From: Streptomyces eurocidicus
GTDB lineage: Bacteria; Actinomycetota; Actinomycetes; Streptomycetales; Streptomycetaceae
Direction: 5' to 3'
Assembly (NCBI RefSeq): GCF_002891295.1
Contig: NZ_LGUI01000004.1
Coordinates: 1-64,000, forward strand
Length of the DNA: 64,000 nt
Shown: one piece after another, positions 16,355 to 25,320 of the stretch
Layout of the letters: every line of letters begins with the position of its first letter
Position numbering within the stretch: the stretch's first letter is position 1
Notes under the pieces: model-generated
The model's input: only the letters and a program-made list of their open reading frames with translations
What the model was told of the DNA's origin: nothing
The model's database searches: none
Translations under genes and position numbers: made by a program

Positions 16355-19114
16355 TCACGGCAGCGGCTGTTCCGCCCAGATGACCTTGCCCTCCGGGGTG
16401 TATCGGGTGCCCCAGCGCTCCGCGAGCTGGGCGATGAGGAACAGCCCGCGGCCGCCCTCGTCCTCCGCCGCCGCATAGCGCAGGTGGGGCGAGGTGCTGC
16501 TGGTGTCGGAGACCTCGCAGATCAGGCTGCGGTCGCGGAGCAGCCGCACCCGGATCGGGCCGGTGCCGTGCCGGATGGCGTTGGTGATCAGTTCGCTGAG
16601 GATCAGCTCGGTGGTGAACACCGCCTCGTCCAGGCCCCACCGGGTCAGCTGCCGGGTGAGGTCGGCGCGCGCCCCGGCCACGGCCGCGGGGTCGGAGGCC
16701 ACCTCCCACTCCGCGATCCGGTCGGGCTCCAGGAGCCGGGTGCGGGCCACGAGCAGGGCGATGTCGTCGCTCTGCCGGGCCGGCAGCAGCGCCGCGAGCA
16801 CCGCCTCGCAGGTCTCCTGGGGCACCCGGCCGGGCGCCGCCAGGGCCTCGCCGAGGAGCCCCAGGCCGACGTCGATGTCCCGCCTGCGGTCCTCGATGAG
16901 GCCGTCGGTGTAGAGCACCAGGCTGCTGCCCTCGGGCAGCCGCAGCTCCGCGGCCTCGAAGGGCAGGCCGCCCAGGCCGAGCGGCGGGCCGCCGGGGATC
17001 TCCAGGAACTCCACGGTGCCGTCCGGGTGGACCAGCGCGGGCAGCGGGTGCCCGGCGCGGGCCAGCGCGCAGTTCCCGGACGCCGGGTCGTAGATCGCGT
17101 ACAGGCAGGTCGCACCGGCGACGGGGGCCTCCCCGTTCCCCGTGGACGACTCCTGGTCGATACGGCCGACGAGTTCGTCCAGGTGCCCGAGGAGCTCGTC
17201 GGGCGGCAGGTCGAGGGTGGAGAAGTTCTGCACCGCCGTCCGCAGCCGGCCCATCGTCGCGGCGGCGTGCAGCCCGTGGCCGACCACGTCGCCGACGACC
17301 ACGGCGACCCGGCCGCCCGGCAGCGGGATGACGTCGAACCAGTCGCCGCCGACCCCGGCCTGGGCGGGCAGATAACGGTAGGCGATGTCGAGCGCGTTCT
17401 GCTCCGGCAGCCCCCGGGGCAGCAGGCTGTGCTGGAGCGTCACCGCCATGGCGTGCTCGCGGGTGTAGCGGCGCGCGTTGTCGATGCACACCGCGGCACG
17501 CGCCCCCAGCTCCTCGGCCAGGGACAGGTCGTCCTCCTCGAAGGGCTCGCTGTCCCCCGTGCGCCAGAAGTTGGCGATCCCCATCAGGACCCCCCGGGCC
17601 CGCAGCGGCACGGTGATGAGGGAGTGGAACCCGTAGTCCAGGACCGCCTGGGTCCGCTCGATGTCCTGGGTGCGCCAGCCCGCGGAGTCACCCAGGACGG
17701 GGACGAGCACGGGGTGCCCGCTGATGAACCCCGTGGCCTGCGGGGTGGGAGCGGCGAACGTCACCAGCTCGCCCGCCCGGTACAGCGGATGGTCGTCCCG
17801 TACCCCGTTGAGCGCCACCCGGCGCAGCTCCGGGGCGTCGCCCCCCACGCCCACCTTGGGCTCCTCGCCGCGCAGGACCGGCTCGGACAGATCGACGGTG
17901 GCGTAGTCGGTGAACCCGGATGCGGCCACCCGGGTGAGCTCCTCGGCGGTGCGTTCGACGTCGAGGGTGGTGCCGATGGCCACGCTCGCCTCGTACAGCA
18001 GCCTCAGCCGCCCCCGCGCGGCCTCGGCCTTCCCGGCGAGGGCGCGCAGCTCGGTGGAGTCCCGCAGGGTGGCCACGCTGCCGGGCGGGCCGCCCTGGCG
18101 GTCCGTGGGACGGTTGTTCACCGCGAGCAGCCGGTCCCCGACCGGGACGACCTCGTCGGTGGCGACGCGCCGGGAGGCCAGCAGTTCGGCCATCCGGGGG
18201 TCGAGGCCGAGCTCGGCCACGGGCCGCCCCTCCGCGTCCGGGGGCAGGTCCAGGAGGCGGTGCGCCTCGTCGTTGGCGAGCAGGACCCGGCCGTCGCCGC
18301 CCACGATGACCACGCCCTCGCGCACCGCGTGCAGGACCGCGTCGTGGTGCTCGTACATCCGGGTCATCTCGGCCGGGCCGAGGCCGTGGGTCTGGCGCCG
18401 CAGCCGCCTGCTGACCAGGGCCGTGCCGGCCGTCGCCAGGGCGAGCGCGACGACCCCGGCGCCGAGGACGACCGGCAGCTGGCGGTCGAACGCGCTGCTC
18501 ACGGCGGTGACCTTGATCCCGGACGACACCAGGCCCACGACCGTGCCGCGCGCGTCCTTCACCGGCACCACGGCCTGCACTTCCTCGCCGAGCGGGCCGT
18601 GCACGCTCTCGACGGTGACCTGGCCCGCCTGCGACGGCGCGATGGTCCCGATGAAGTGCTTGCCGATCAGTTCCGGCCTGGGGTGCGTGTAGCGCTTGCC
18701 GTCACGGTCGGTCACGACGATGAAGTCGACCCCGCCCCGCTTGCGGGCGTCCTCGGTCAGCGGCTGGAGCACGGCGCTGGGGTCGGGGCCGCGCAGCGTC
18801 TGCACGAGGCCGGGGGCGTGGGCGAACGCCTCGGCGGCGGCGAGCGAGCGGTCGCGCGCCGCCTGGAACCGGTCGCTCCGTGCCTGGAGCAGCAGGGTGA
18901 CCACGGCCGCCACGACGATCAGCAGCACGATCAGCACCTGGAGCAGGAACATCTGCCCGGCCAGGCTGCGGCTGGTCGCCGCGGCCCGGAGCCGCTCCGC
19001 GGACAGCGCACGCGGGCCCCGGCGCCCCTGCCGCCGCTCTCCCCGGCCGCCTGGGCGCCGACCTGCGGACCGGCGGCCCGAGGATCCCGGGGAGCGGTCC
19101 CGGAATCGGGCCAT
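16355..19114 (-). CDS. membrane sensor PP2C (SpoIIE-type) phosphatase with PAS, GAF and ATPase domains
   Basis: 919 residues. Order: a basic N-terminal tail; a transmembrane helix (about 55-75); a Cache-like extracellular sensor (to about 205, containing VDFIVVTDRDGKRYTH); a second helix (about 215-235); PAS (about 250-360, VREGVVIVGGDGRVLLAN); GAF (about 395-570); SpoIIE phosphatase (about 590-790, GGDWFDVI, VGDVVGHG, LYTDG and QSDDIALLV metal-binding motifs); and a C-terminal HATPase_c/RsbW-like kinase domain (ELITNAIRH). Such proteins control anti-anti-sigma phosphorylation and are abundant in streptomycetes. The input signal and partner sigma factor are unknown. It converges on the rodlin gene with only 8 bp between stops. 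Confidence 0.93.
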   Translation of the reverse strand: MARFRDRSPGSSGRRSAGRRPGGRGERRQGRRGPRALSAERLRAAATSRSLAGQMFLLQVLIVLLIVVAAVVTLLLQARSDRFQAARDRSLAAAEAFAHAPGLVQTLRGPDPSAVLQPLTEDARKRGGVDFIVVTDRDGKRYTHPRPELIGKHFIGTIAPSQAGQVTVESVHGPLGEEVQAVVPVKDARGTVVGLVSSGIKVTAVSSAFDRQLPVVLGAGVVALALATAGTALVSRRLRRQTHGLGPAEMTRMYEHHDAVLHAVREGVVIVGGDGRVLLANDEAHRLLDLPPDAEGRPVAELGLDPRMAELLASRRVATDEVVPVGDRLLAVNNRPTDRQGGPPGSVATLRDSTELRALAGKAEAARGRLRLLYEASVAIGTTLDVERTAEELTRVAASGFTDYATVDLSEPVLRGEEPKVGVGGDAPELRRVALNGVRDDHPLYRAGELVTFAAPTPQATGFISGHPVLVPVLGDSAGWRTQDIERTQAVLDYGFHSLITVPLRARGVLMGIANFWRTGDSEPFEEDDLSLAEELGARAAVCIDNARRYTREHAMAVTLQHSLLPRGLPEQNALDIAYRYLPAQAGVGGDWFDVIPLPGGRVAVVVGDVVGHGLHAAATMGRLRTAVQNFSTLDLPPDELLGHLDELVGRIDQESSTGNGEAPVAGATCLYAIYDPASGNCALARAGHPLPALVHPDGTVEFLEIPGGPPLGLGGLPFEAAELRLPEGSSLVLYTDGLIEDRRRDIDVGLGLLGEALAAPGRVPQETCEAVLAALLPARQSDDIALLVARTRLLEPDRIAEWEVASDPAAVAGARADLTRQLTRWGLDEAVFTTELILSELITNAIRHGTGPIRVRLLRDRSLICEVSDTSSTSPHLRYAAAEDEGGRGLFLIAQLAERWGTRYTPEGKVIWAEQPLP

Positions 19115-19215
19115 GTCCCATGTCTACCCCGGGCCCTGGCCCGGCGCGAACGCCGCGCGCCACGACGGGACCCGCACCGCGCCGGCCGGGAGGGGCCGGG
19201 AGCCCGCGGGCGAGG

Positions 19216-20373
19216 TCAGCAGAACTCCGCGTCGACGACGTCGCCCGCCCGCGGCGTCAGCAGGAACACGTTGGTGTTGAAGTAGGTGACCAGGAGGCGC
19301 TCCGCGGCACGGGTGGCGAAGGCCATGACCTGGGTGCCGGGGACGCTCCCGTCGTGCCCCCACAGCTCCTTGCCGCAGGACGTCCGGTACCGGGCGAGCC
19401 CCAGGCCGTACCCCGTGAAGGAGCCGACGCCCGTGAGCGGGCGGACCGTGGTCATCTCCCTCAGCTGCGCGGGCGGCAGCAGCCCGCCCCGCAGCAGCGC
19501 GGAGTAGAAGCGGTCCAGGTCGGCGGCGCTGGTGACGAGGTCGCCGGCTGCCCAGAAGAGGGAGGGATCGATCTCGGTGACGTCGGTCGGCCCGGGGTCC
19601 TCGGGGAACGCGGTGTAGGCCCGCCCGGCGGGTGCGGGCAGGCCGCTGTCCGTCCCGGGGAGGACCGTGGAGCGCAGGCCGAGCGGCTCGACGATCCGCC
19701 GCCGCGCCTCGGTCCCGTACGGGTGCCCCGTCGCCCGCTCGACGACCATCGCGGCCAGCACGTAGTTGGTGTTCGCGTACCTCCAGCCGGTGCCGGGGGC
19801 GAAGTAGGGCGCGTGCTTCATGGCGACGGCGACGAGCTGCCGGGGCTCCCATGTGTCGTAGCGGTGTTCCAGGTATTCCTCGCCGCGACCGTGGACGGCG
19901 GGGTCGTGGGCGTATTCGAAGATCCCGCTGGTGTGGCCGAGGAGCTGCCGGAGGGTGACCTTCCGGCCGTCGTTGCCGTTCCCCCGGACGACCCCGGGCA
20001 GCCACTTCTCGACCGTGTCGTCGACGCTCAGCCGGCCCTCGTGCTCCAGCTGGAGGACGACCGTCGCGACGAACGTCTTGCTGATGCTGCCGGCGCGGAA
20101 CCGGTCCGCCGGGCCGGGCGGCCGTCCGGTCCTCATGTCGGCGACACCGGCCGAACCCGACCACGCGCCGTCGGCGTCCCGGGCCCGGGCGAGGACCCCG
20201 GGGACGCCCGCGCCGACGGCCGCGTCCATCGCCGCCCGCGTCCGGCCGTGACCGCTCACGGCCGCGGTGCGCACGGGCGCGGCGCCCGCCGGCGGCGGTG
20301 TCAGCAGCGCCGCTCCGGCCAGCGCGGCCGCCGCGATCGCGGCTATGACAGCCCGTACCTCGCCCGACCTCAT
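19216..20373 (-). CDS. secreted serine hydrolase (beta-lactamase / DD-peptidase family)
   Basis: 385 residues with a signal peptide (MRSGEVRAVIAAIAAAALAG). Active-site boxes: SISK, YANTNY and HDGS. It is closely related to the hydrolase at 1499-2617, sharing LRQLLGHTSGI, DVTEIDPS and ALLRGGLLPPAQL. ATG 20373 is chosen because GGGGAGGGG lies upstream and the hydrophobic segment begins there; longer frames exist. A TTGACA on the coding strand (20483-20488) is a possible -35. Substrate unknown. Confidence 0.88.
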   Translation of the reverse strand: MRSGEVRAVIAAIAAAALAGAALLTPPPAGAAPVRTAAVSGHGRTRAAMDAAVGAGVPGVLARARDADGAWSGSAGVADMRTGRPPGPADRFRAGSISKTFVATVVLQLEHEGRLSVDDTVEKWLPGVVRGNGNDGRKVTLRQLLGHTSGIFEYAHDPAVHGRGEEYLEHRYDTWEPRQLVAVAMKHAPYFAPGTGWRYANTNYVLAAMVVERATGHPYGTEARRRIVEPLGLRSTVLPGTDSGLPAPAGRAYTAFPEDPGPTDVTEIDPSLFWAAGDLVTSAADLDRFYSALLRGGLLPPAQLREMTTVRPLTGVGSFTGYGLGLARYRTSCGKELWGHDGSVPGTQVMAFATRAAERLLVTYFNTNVFLLTPRAGDVVDAEFC

Positions 20374-20534
20374 CGCCCACCCCTCCCCAGGTGCCCCGTG
20401 CGCGTCGCGGCCGGTGGAGAGGCCATGGCGCGCCCACTTCTCCAATGATCGTCGTCAGAGGTGGGGGAAAACGCTGTTTCCCTGTCAAACCTCCCGCTAC
20501 GGGTGCGCGGTGTCGGCCGGGGGGCGCCCGTGGT

Positions 20535-21212
20535 TCAGGGACTCTGCTCCGGGTTGCCGAGACCGGCGTCGCGGGCCTTGGCCACGGCTTGGGCGCGGGT
20601 GCTGATGTGGAGCTTGTCGAAGATATGGGTGATGTGGTTCCGGACCGTCTTCTCGGAGAGGACGAGCCGCCGGGCGATGTGCCGGTTGTCGAGCCCCTGG
20701 GCGATGAGTTCGAGGACCTCGATCTCGCGCGCGGTGAGGGCGGGGAAGAGGTGCTCGGTGTGGTGGTGCGGATTGGCGGTGAGGAGGGTCGTCAGCCGGG
20801 TGGCGATGTCGGACCCGAGGACGGCGCCGCCGGCGGCGACGGTGCGCACCGCGTGGAGGACCTCCTCCGCCCCGGCGCCCTTGACGATGTAGCCCCGGGC
20901 GCCGGCCTGCAGCGCGGAGAGGAGGCTGCTGTCGTCGTCGGACATGGTGAGCATCAGGACGGGCAGGTCCGGGTGGGTGCGCGCCAGCCGCCGCGTCGCC
21001 TCGATGCCGGAGATGTCGGGCAGCGAGAGGTCCATCACGACGATGTCCGGACCGTGCTGGGCCACGGCTTCGGGGACCTCGCCCCCGGTCTCGGCCTGGG
21101 CGACGACGACGGCGCCGCCCGGGCTCTCCAGCGCGGCCTTGAGTCCGTCCCGGAAGAGCGGATGATCATCGACGATCAGTACACGGGGTACGCAACTGTC
21201 ACCTTCGCTCAC
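20535..21212 (-). CDS. orphan NarL/LuxR-family response regulator
   Basis: 225 residues. The receiver domain spans about residues 9-125, with acidic DD at VLIVDDHP, the phospho-Asp in DIVVMDLSLPD (about residue 60), Thr in MLTMSDDD and Lys in YIVKGAG. The C-terminal LuxR-type HTH spans about 155-215 (LTAREIEVLELIAQGL then LSEKTVRNHITHIF). All phosphorylation residues are in place. Start GTG 21212. No histidine kinase gene adjoins it, so its partner lies elsewhere. The histidine run NPHHHTEH is in the linker. Confidence 0.92.
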   Translation of the reverse strand: MSEGDSCVPRVLIVDDHPLFRDGLKAALESPGGAVVVAQAETGGEVPEAVAQHGPDIVVMDLSLPDISGIEATRRLARTHPDLPVLMLTMSDDDSSLLSALQAGARGYIVKGAGAEEVLHAVRTVAAGGAVLGSDIATRLTTLLTANPHHHTEHLFPALTAREIEVLELIAQGLDNRHIARRLVLSEKTVRNHITHIFDKLHISTRAQAVAKARDAGLGNPEQSP

Positions 21213-21278
21213 GTTCGGGACATTAGCAGCCGTACCGGGTGGGTCCGGTGAAGCGGCGGCGGGCGCCGGGCGTCCTTG

Positions 21279-21755
21279 TCATCTCCCGCCGTGCGCGGTG
21301 TCGAGGTTGCCGGTGAGCTTCTCCAGCAGCGCGCGGAGGGTGTGGGCCTCTTCCCGCGACAGCCCCGTCGCGGTGGCGATGAGGCTGGGTACGGGCAGCG
21401 CGCGCTCGCGCAGCTCCTCGCCCGCCCGCGTGAGGCGGACCACGACCGAGCGCTCGTCCTCCGCGCTGCGCTCGCGCACCACCAGGCCGGCCGCCTCCAG
21501 GCGCTTGAGCAGCGGGGAGAGGGTGCCGGAGTCGAGGCGCAGCCGTTCGCCGAGGGCCTTGACGGGCTGGGGGGCGCACTCCTCCCACAGGACGAGCATG
21601 GTCAGGTACTGCGGATAGGTCAGACCGAGGTCCTTGAGGGCGTCGCGGTAGACGCCGCCGAAGGCCCGTGCCGCGGCGTTCAGCGAGAAGCAGACCTGGT
21701 GGTCGAGGCGGAGCAGCTCCGCGTTGTCCGGGAGGGGGAGGGGCTGCGTGGTCAT
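21279..21755 (-). CDS. ohrR: OhrR, MarR-family organic hydroperoxide sensor
   Basis: 158 residues, MarR winged helix. LRLDHQVCFSLNAAAR at about residues 15-30 carries the single reactive cysteine typical of OhrR; the Tyr of GVYRDAL and of LTYPQY match residues that hold the thiolate. The recognition helix is DSGTLSPLLKRLEAAGLV. In this family oxidation of the cysteine by organic hydroperoxides releases DNA and induces ohr. The divergent neighbour at 21876 is ohr itself, which confirms the assignment. There is one Cys, so it is the 1-Cys OhrR type or uses small thiols. Confidence 0.93.
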   Translation of the reverse strand: MTTQPLPLPDNAELLRLDHQVCFSLNAAARAFGGVYRDALKDLGLTYPQYLTMLVLWEECAPQPVKALGERLRLDSGTLSPLLKRLEAAGLVVRERSAEDERSVVVRLTRAGEELRERALPVPSLIATATGLSREEAHTLRALLEKLTGNLDTAHGGR

Positions 21756-21783
21756 GGCCCCAGGGTATCCCTCGCTCCATTTA

Positions 21784-21810
21784 ATTGCGCACAACTGAAT
21801 CGTGTGCAAT
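21784..21810. promoter_or_regulatory. probable OhrR operator between ohrR and ohr
   Basis: ATTGCGCAC (21784-21792) and GTGTGCAAT (21802-21810) form an inverted repeat with one mismatch and a 9-nt spacer. A second pair CACAAC (21790-21795) / GTTGTG (21812-21817) overlaps it. The AT-rich start TTAATTG is unlike the surrounding DNA. The site lies 29 bp from the ohrR start and 66 bp from the ohr start, fitting control of both genes. Confidence 0.7.
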
Positions 21811-21875
21811 CGTTGTGTCCGCGGGGAACGGATCACCGGACCTCCGCACCACCGACGAATCGAAGGGGATCTCCC

Positions 21876-22286
<411 letters not shown>

Positions 22287-22307
22287 GACCGGCGGCAGGA
22301 CGGCCGG

Positions 22308-24317
22308 CTACGTCCCGTCCGCTCCCGATGGCGCCGGTGGCATGGCGCCGGCCGGGCGGGCGGGGCGGGGGACGTGGCCGTCGGAGGAGGGGCTCAGCCC
22401 GTACTGGGCGGCCTGGATCTCGTACGCGAACCGGTACGCGCCGTCCTCCAGGGCCATCAGCTCCTCGTGGCTGCCCTGTTCGACGAGGCTGCCGCCGTCG
22501 AGCACGTAGATGAGGTCGGCGCTCGCCGTGGCCGCCAGCCGGTGGGTGATGAGCAGGACGGTGGTGCCGTCCCCGGTCAGCGAGCGCAGCGCCCGGAAGG
22601 CGTCGATCTCCGCCTTGGGGTCGAGGGCCGACGTCGGCTCGTCGACGATCAGCAGGGGCGCGCGGCGGTAACGGGCGCGGGCGCTGCCCAGCCGCTGCCA
22701 CTGCCCGCCGGAGAGCTGGGTGCCGCGCTCGAACCCCTTGAGAACCAGGCTGTCCCACCGGTGGGGCAGCGACTCGATGATGCCCTCGGCATCGGCCTCG
22801 GCGGCCGCGCGCCGTACCCGGCCCTGGTCCAGGGGGACGTCGCTGCGGCCGATGTGGATGTTGGCGCGGGCGGTCATCGGCCAGTGCGGGAAGTCCTGGC
22901 CGAGCACGGCGACCCGGTCGAAGACCGCGTCCCGGTCGGCCTCCAGGACGTCCACCCCGTTCCACCGGAGCGTGCCCGACGTGGGCACGTAGAGCCCGGC
23001 GACCAGCTTGGACAGCGTGGTCTTGCCGGAGCCGTTCTCACCCACCAGGGCCACCACCTTGCCCTGGGGAATCGTCAGGCTCACCTCGCGCAGGGCCGGG
23101 GCGGGCGCGCCGGGATAGGTGAACGACACCTTCTCCAGCCGGACCTCCGTCATCCCGTCGGGCAGCGGGACGCCGCCCGCGGGGATGGCGTGCCGCTCCG
23201 CGACGCGGCACGCCTCCTCCAGGTCACGGAGGTACATGGACTCCTCGTACATGCGGTTGAACTGCATCACCACGGAGTTGAGGCCGGCGCCGGCGGTCCG
23301 TACGGCGATCACCGCGGTACCGGCGACGGCCAGCGGCATGCCGCCCCGGGCCAGCAGCAGCCACAGCACCGCGTACGCCCCGAGGGCCGCGAGGCCGGAC
23401 ACCGAGGACGTCGCCGTCTGCGTCAGGGCCTTCGCGCGGGCCAGCCGCTGCTGCTCCGCGCCGACGGTGGCGGCCATGTCGTCGTAGGCGCCGACCAGCA
23501 GCCGGCCCGCGGAGTGGGCGCGGATCTCCGGGGCGGTGTCCTGCTGGACGAGCGCGTGCGTGATGACGTCGATCGCCCGCCGGTGTTCGAGCCAGACGTG
23601 CCGGGACACGTACTGGCGCCGGACGGAGACGACCGCGCCCCAGCCCTTCGGGGCGGCGATCAGGAGCAGCGTCAGCACCAGGACGGGATGCAGGACGGCC
23701 AGGACGGCGGCCGCCGCGACCATGCCGACCAGCGCGTTGAGCACCATGACCGAGGAGCCGAGCATCCTGCGCACCGAGTCGGTGCCGAACCGGCCCGCGT
23801 CCAGGGCGCGGTGGACCGTCTCGTCCTCCATCGCGGCCAGCTCCACCCGGACGGCGGCGCGGTAGAAGCGGGCCGTGCACGCCCGCTCCACCTTGGGTTC
23901 CAGCCGCCCGGCGGCGGCCACCGAGACGGCCGACAGCAGGGCGGCGACCGCGGTGACCGCCATTCCGCCGAGGAGCGCGGGGGCCGCCTGCCGCAGCCGC
24001 TCGGCCGTCGGCTCCGAGGAGAACAGGGCCACCAGCGCCCGGTTGGTGGCGACCAGCACGAACGCCCGCATGAGGCCCTGCCCCAGCTCGGCCGCCAGCA
24101 GCGTCAGGAGGGCCCTGGGGTCCTCGCGCCAGGCCGCCCGGCCGACCATGCCCGTCATCGCCGGGAATTGACGGGCCATGTGCCAGAACGACAGGCGGGT
24201 GAGCGGTGTCTCGTTCCGGGTGAACGACTTGTCGTAGCGCAGCGCTCCGCCGAAGAGCAGCTTCTCGCTGTCCGACAGGGGGAGCGCGGCGGGGGCGCCC
24301 CCGCGCGGGAACCTCAT
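22308..24317 (-). CDS. ABC transporter, fused permease and ATPase
   Basis: 669 residues. The N-terminal permease contains about six membrane helices (residues about 70-380), preceded by an unusual cytoplasmic stretch (FGGALRYDKSFTRNETPLTR). The ATPase domain begins near residue 420: Walker A GENGSGKTTL, signature LSGGQWQRL, Walker B LLIVDEPTSALD and the H-loop in LITHRLA. Half-transporters of this type export lipids, peptides or small molecules. The start at 24317 has GGAGG upstream and overlaps the stop of a 32-codon ORF (24314-24412) as ATGA. The last 30 residues are Pro/Ala-rich. No partner half-transporter is adjacent, so a homodimer is likely. Confidence 0.92.
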   Translation of the reverse strand: MRFPRGGAPAALPLSDSEKLLFGGALRYDKSFTRNETPLTRLSFWHMARQFPAMTGMVGRAAWREDPRALLTLLAAELGQGLMRAFVLVATNRALVALFSSEPTAERLRQAAPALLGGMAVTAVAALLSAVSVAAAGRLEPKVERACTARFYRAAVRVELAAMEDETVHRALDAGRFGTDSVRRMLGSSVMVLNALVGMVAAAAVLAVLHPVLVLTLLLIAAPKGWGAVVSVRRQYVSRHVWLEHRRAIDVITHALVQQDTAPEIRAHSAGRLLVGAYDDMAATVGAEQQRLARAKALTQTATSSVSGLAALGAYAVLWLLLARGGMPLAVAGTAVIAVRTAGAGLNSVVMQFNRMYEESMYLRDLEEACRVAERHAIPAGGVPLPDGMTEVRLEKVSFTYPGAPAPALREVSLTIPQGKVVALVGENGSGKTTLSKLVAGLYVPTSGTLRWNGVDVLEADRDAVFDRVAVLGQDFPHWPMTARANIHIGRSDVPLDQGRVRRAAAEADAEGIIESLPHRWDSLVLKGFERGTQLSGGQWQRLGSARARYRRAPLLIVDEPTSALDPKAEIDAFRALRSLTGDGTTVLLITHRLAATASADLIYVLDGGSLVEQGSHEELMALEDGAYRFAYEIQAAQYGLSPSSDGHVPRPARPAGAMPPAPSGADGT

Positions 24318-24412
24318 CGCGCCTCCGGTGTGCCGGTGCGGAGGTCCCCGGACGCTTCGAGGCCCGCGGCCTCCGGGCGCCGCGGCGGTTCTTGCTCCGT
24401 GCGTGCGGTCAT
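24314..24412 (-). CDS. 32-residue ORF translationally coupled to the ABC transporter
   Basis: ATG at 24412, preceded by GGAAAGG about 5 nt upstream, reads 32 codons (MTARTEQEPPRRPEAAGL, then EASGDLRTGTPEAR). It ends in TGA that overlaps the transporter start as ATGA. The third codon positions are mostly G or C. The peptide is charged, with no Cys and no signal peptide. It may be a real small protein, a leader peptide controlling transporter translation, or an exported peptide's precursor; nothing in its sequence shows a recognised modification motif. Confidence 0.5.
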   Translation of the reverse strand: MTARTEQEPPRRPEAAGLEASGDLRTGTPEAR

Positions 24413-24684
24413 GACGGCCTTTCCGGGGATGGGTCGGAAAGCGGTGGCGCGCGAGCGGGGTGGTGCGGCGGTACGAGGGCGGTCCGTACGTTCCCTCCCG
24501 CCATGGTGGCGGACGCGACGGCCGGATTCGCGGGATTTCCGGGCGAGCCCCCTTCGTGCGTGCGCGCGCCCCGCCCCGCTGTGGCGAGTCGCCTTGTCCG
24601 GCGGACGCTCCCCGTTGAAGCATGGGGGACGTCTCTGAACGTGTCCGGAGCACCGTGTTTCGGAGTGGGAGAAGGAGAAATGCT

Positions 24685-25080
24685 GTGCGTCGGATGAGTA
24701 TCGTCCTCGCCGCGACCCTCATGGCCGGTGGGGTGGGCGCTTCGGTGGCCACGGCGGCCGAGGCCGCCCCGGTGTCCCGCCCTCAGGCGCGCGACGACAA
24801 GCCGCCCTTCCCTTACGCGGACTGCTTCCGCGTCGCCAAGAAGCGCGGGGAGACCCCGGCCCACGCCAAGTGGCACTGCGACGAGCTGGTGAAGAAGGGC
24901 TGGGTCAAGCCGCCGCTGCCGAAGCGGCCGCAGTCCGAGCCGGCCCAGGCCGGACACCCGAAGACCGGCCACAGGTCCGATCACAAGACGGACCGCAAGG
25001 CCGGTCACAAGACGGACCGCAAGGCCGATCACAAGGCTGGTCACCAGGCGGACCACAAGGCCGAGCACCCGAAGGATTGA
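24685..25080 (+). CDS. exported His/Lys-rich repeat protein
   Basis: 131 residues starting at GTG 24685 (GAAGGAG 7 nt upstream). A signal peptide (MSIVLAATLMAGGVGASVAT) is followed by a small domain with two cysteines (YADCFRVAKKRGE and KWHCDELVKKGW). A C-terminal tail of about 45 residues is built from DHKTDRKAGHK-type repeats. The tail is highly basic and histidine-rich, suited to binding metal, nucleic acid or anionic wall polymer, but this is inference. The repeats are also visible in the DNA (24975-25046). A strong hairpin at 25137 follows. Confidence 0.7.
   Translation: MRRMSIVLAATLMAGGVGASVATAAEAAPVSRPQARDDKPPFPYADCFRVAKKRGETPAHAKWHCDELVKKGWVKPPLPKRPQSEPAQAGHPKTGHRSDHKTDRKAGHKTDRKADHKAGHQADHKAEHPKD
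24975..25046 (+). repeat. 24-bp tandem repeats encoding the His/Lys tail
   Basis: Units at 24975-24998 and 24999-25022 differ at two positions (GTCCGATCACAAGACGGACC versus GGCCGGTCACAAGACGGACC at the start of each unit). The next 24 bp is a more diverged copy. The unit is a multiple of three, so copy-number change would alter tail length without a frameshift. Confidence 0.7.
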
Positions 25081-25136
25081 CGCTCCGTCAAACATCCGGC
25101 CTTCGACGGACCCCGTCGGGGCGCACCGTGCGTCGC

Positions 25137-25169
25137 GCGGTCCTCGGGCACGCCGGGCCCGAGGACCGC
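25137..25169. terminator. 13-bp stem-loop terminator
   Basis: GCGGTCCTCGGGC (25137-25149), loop ACGCCGG, GCCCGAGGACCGC (25157-25169): a perfect 13-bp stem 57 nt after the stop of the His/Lys-rich protein gene. The next gene starts 150 nt later, so this most likely ends the upstream transcript. Confidence 0.75.
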
Positions 25170-25320
25170 AGGGTGCCCCCGAGGGCCTCGACCGGCCGCG
25201 CGCCGCCCCGGCGGATGATTGACTACGCCGCATGAGTGTCGCGCGAACGTTCCCCGTGTGTACGGGTGTGCCGACGAGCCGTTCCGGCCGGGCCGCCCTC
25301 GTCCGGTGTGACGGACTGTC

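Noticed and set aside
16118..19285. A 1055-codon open frame opposite the PP2C phosphatase
   Set aside because: Same effect of high GC3; the opposite strand has an uninterrupted, recognisable multidomain protein.
24955..25075. Regular short repeats considered as a CRISPR array
   Set aside because: Repeats are contiguous without spacers, a multiple of three, and translate in frame as the tail of an exported protein.
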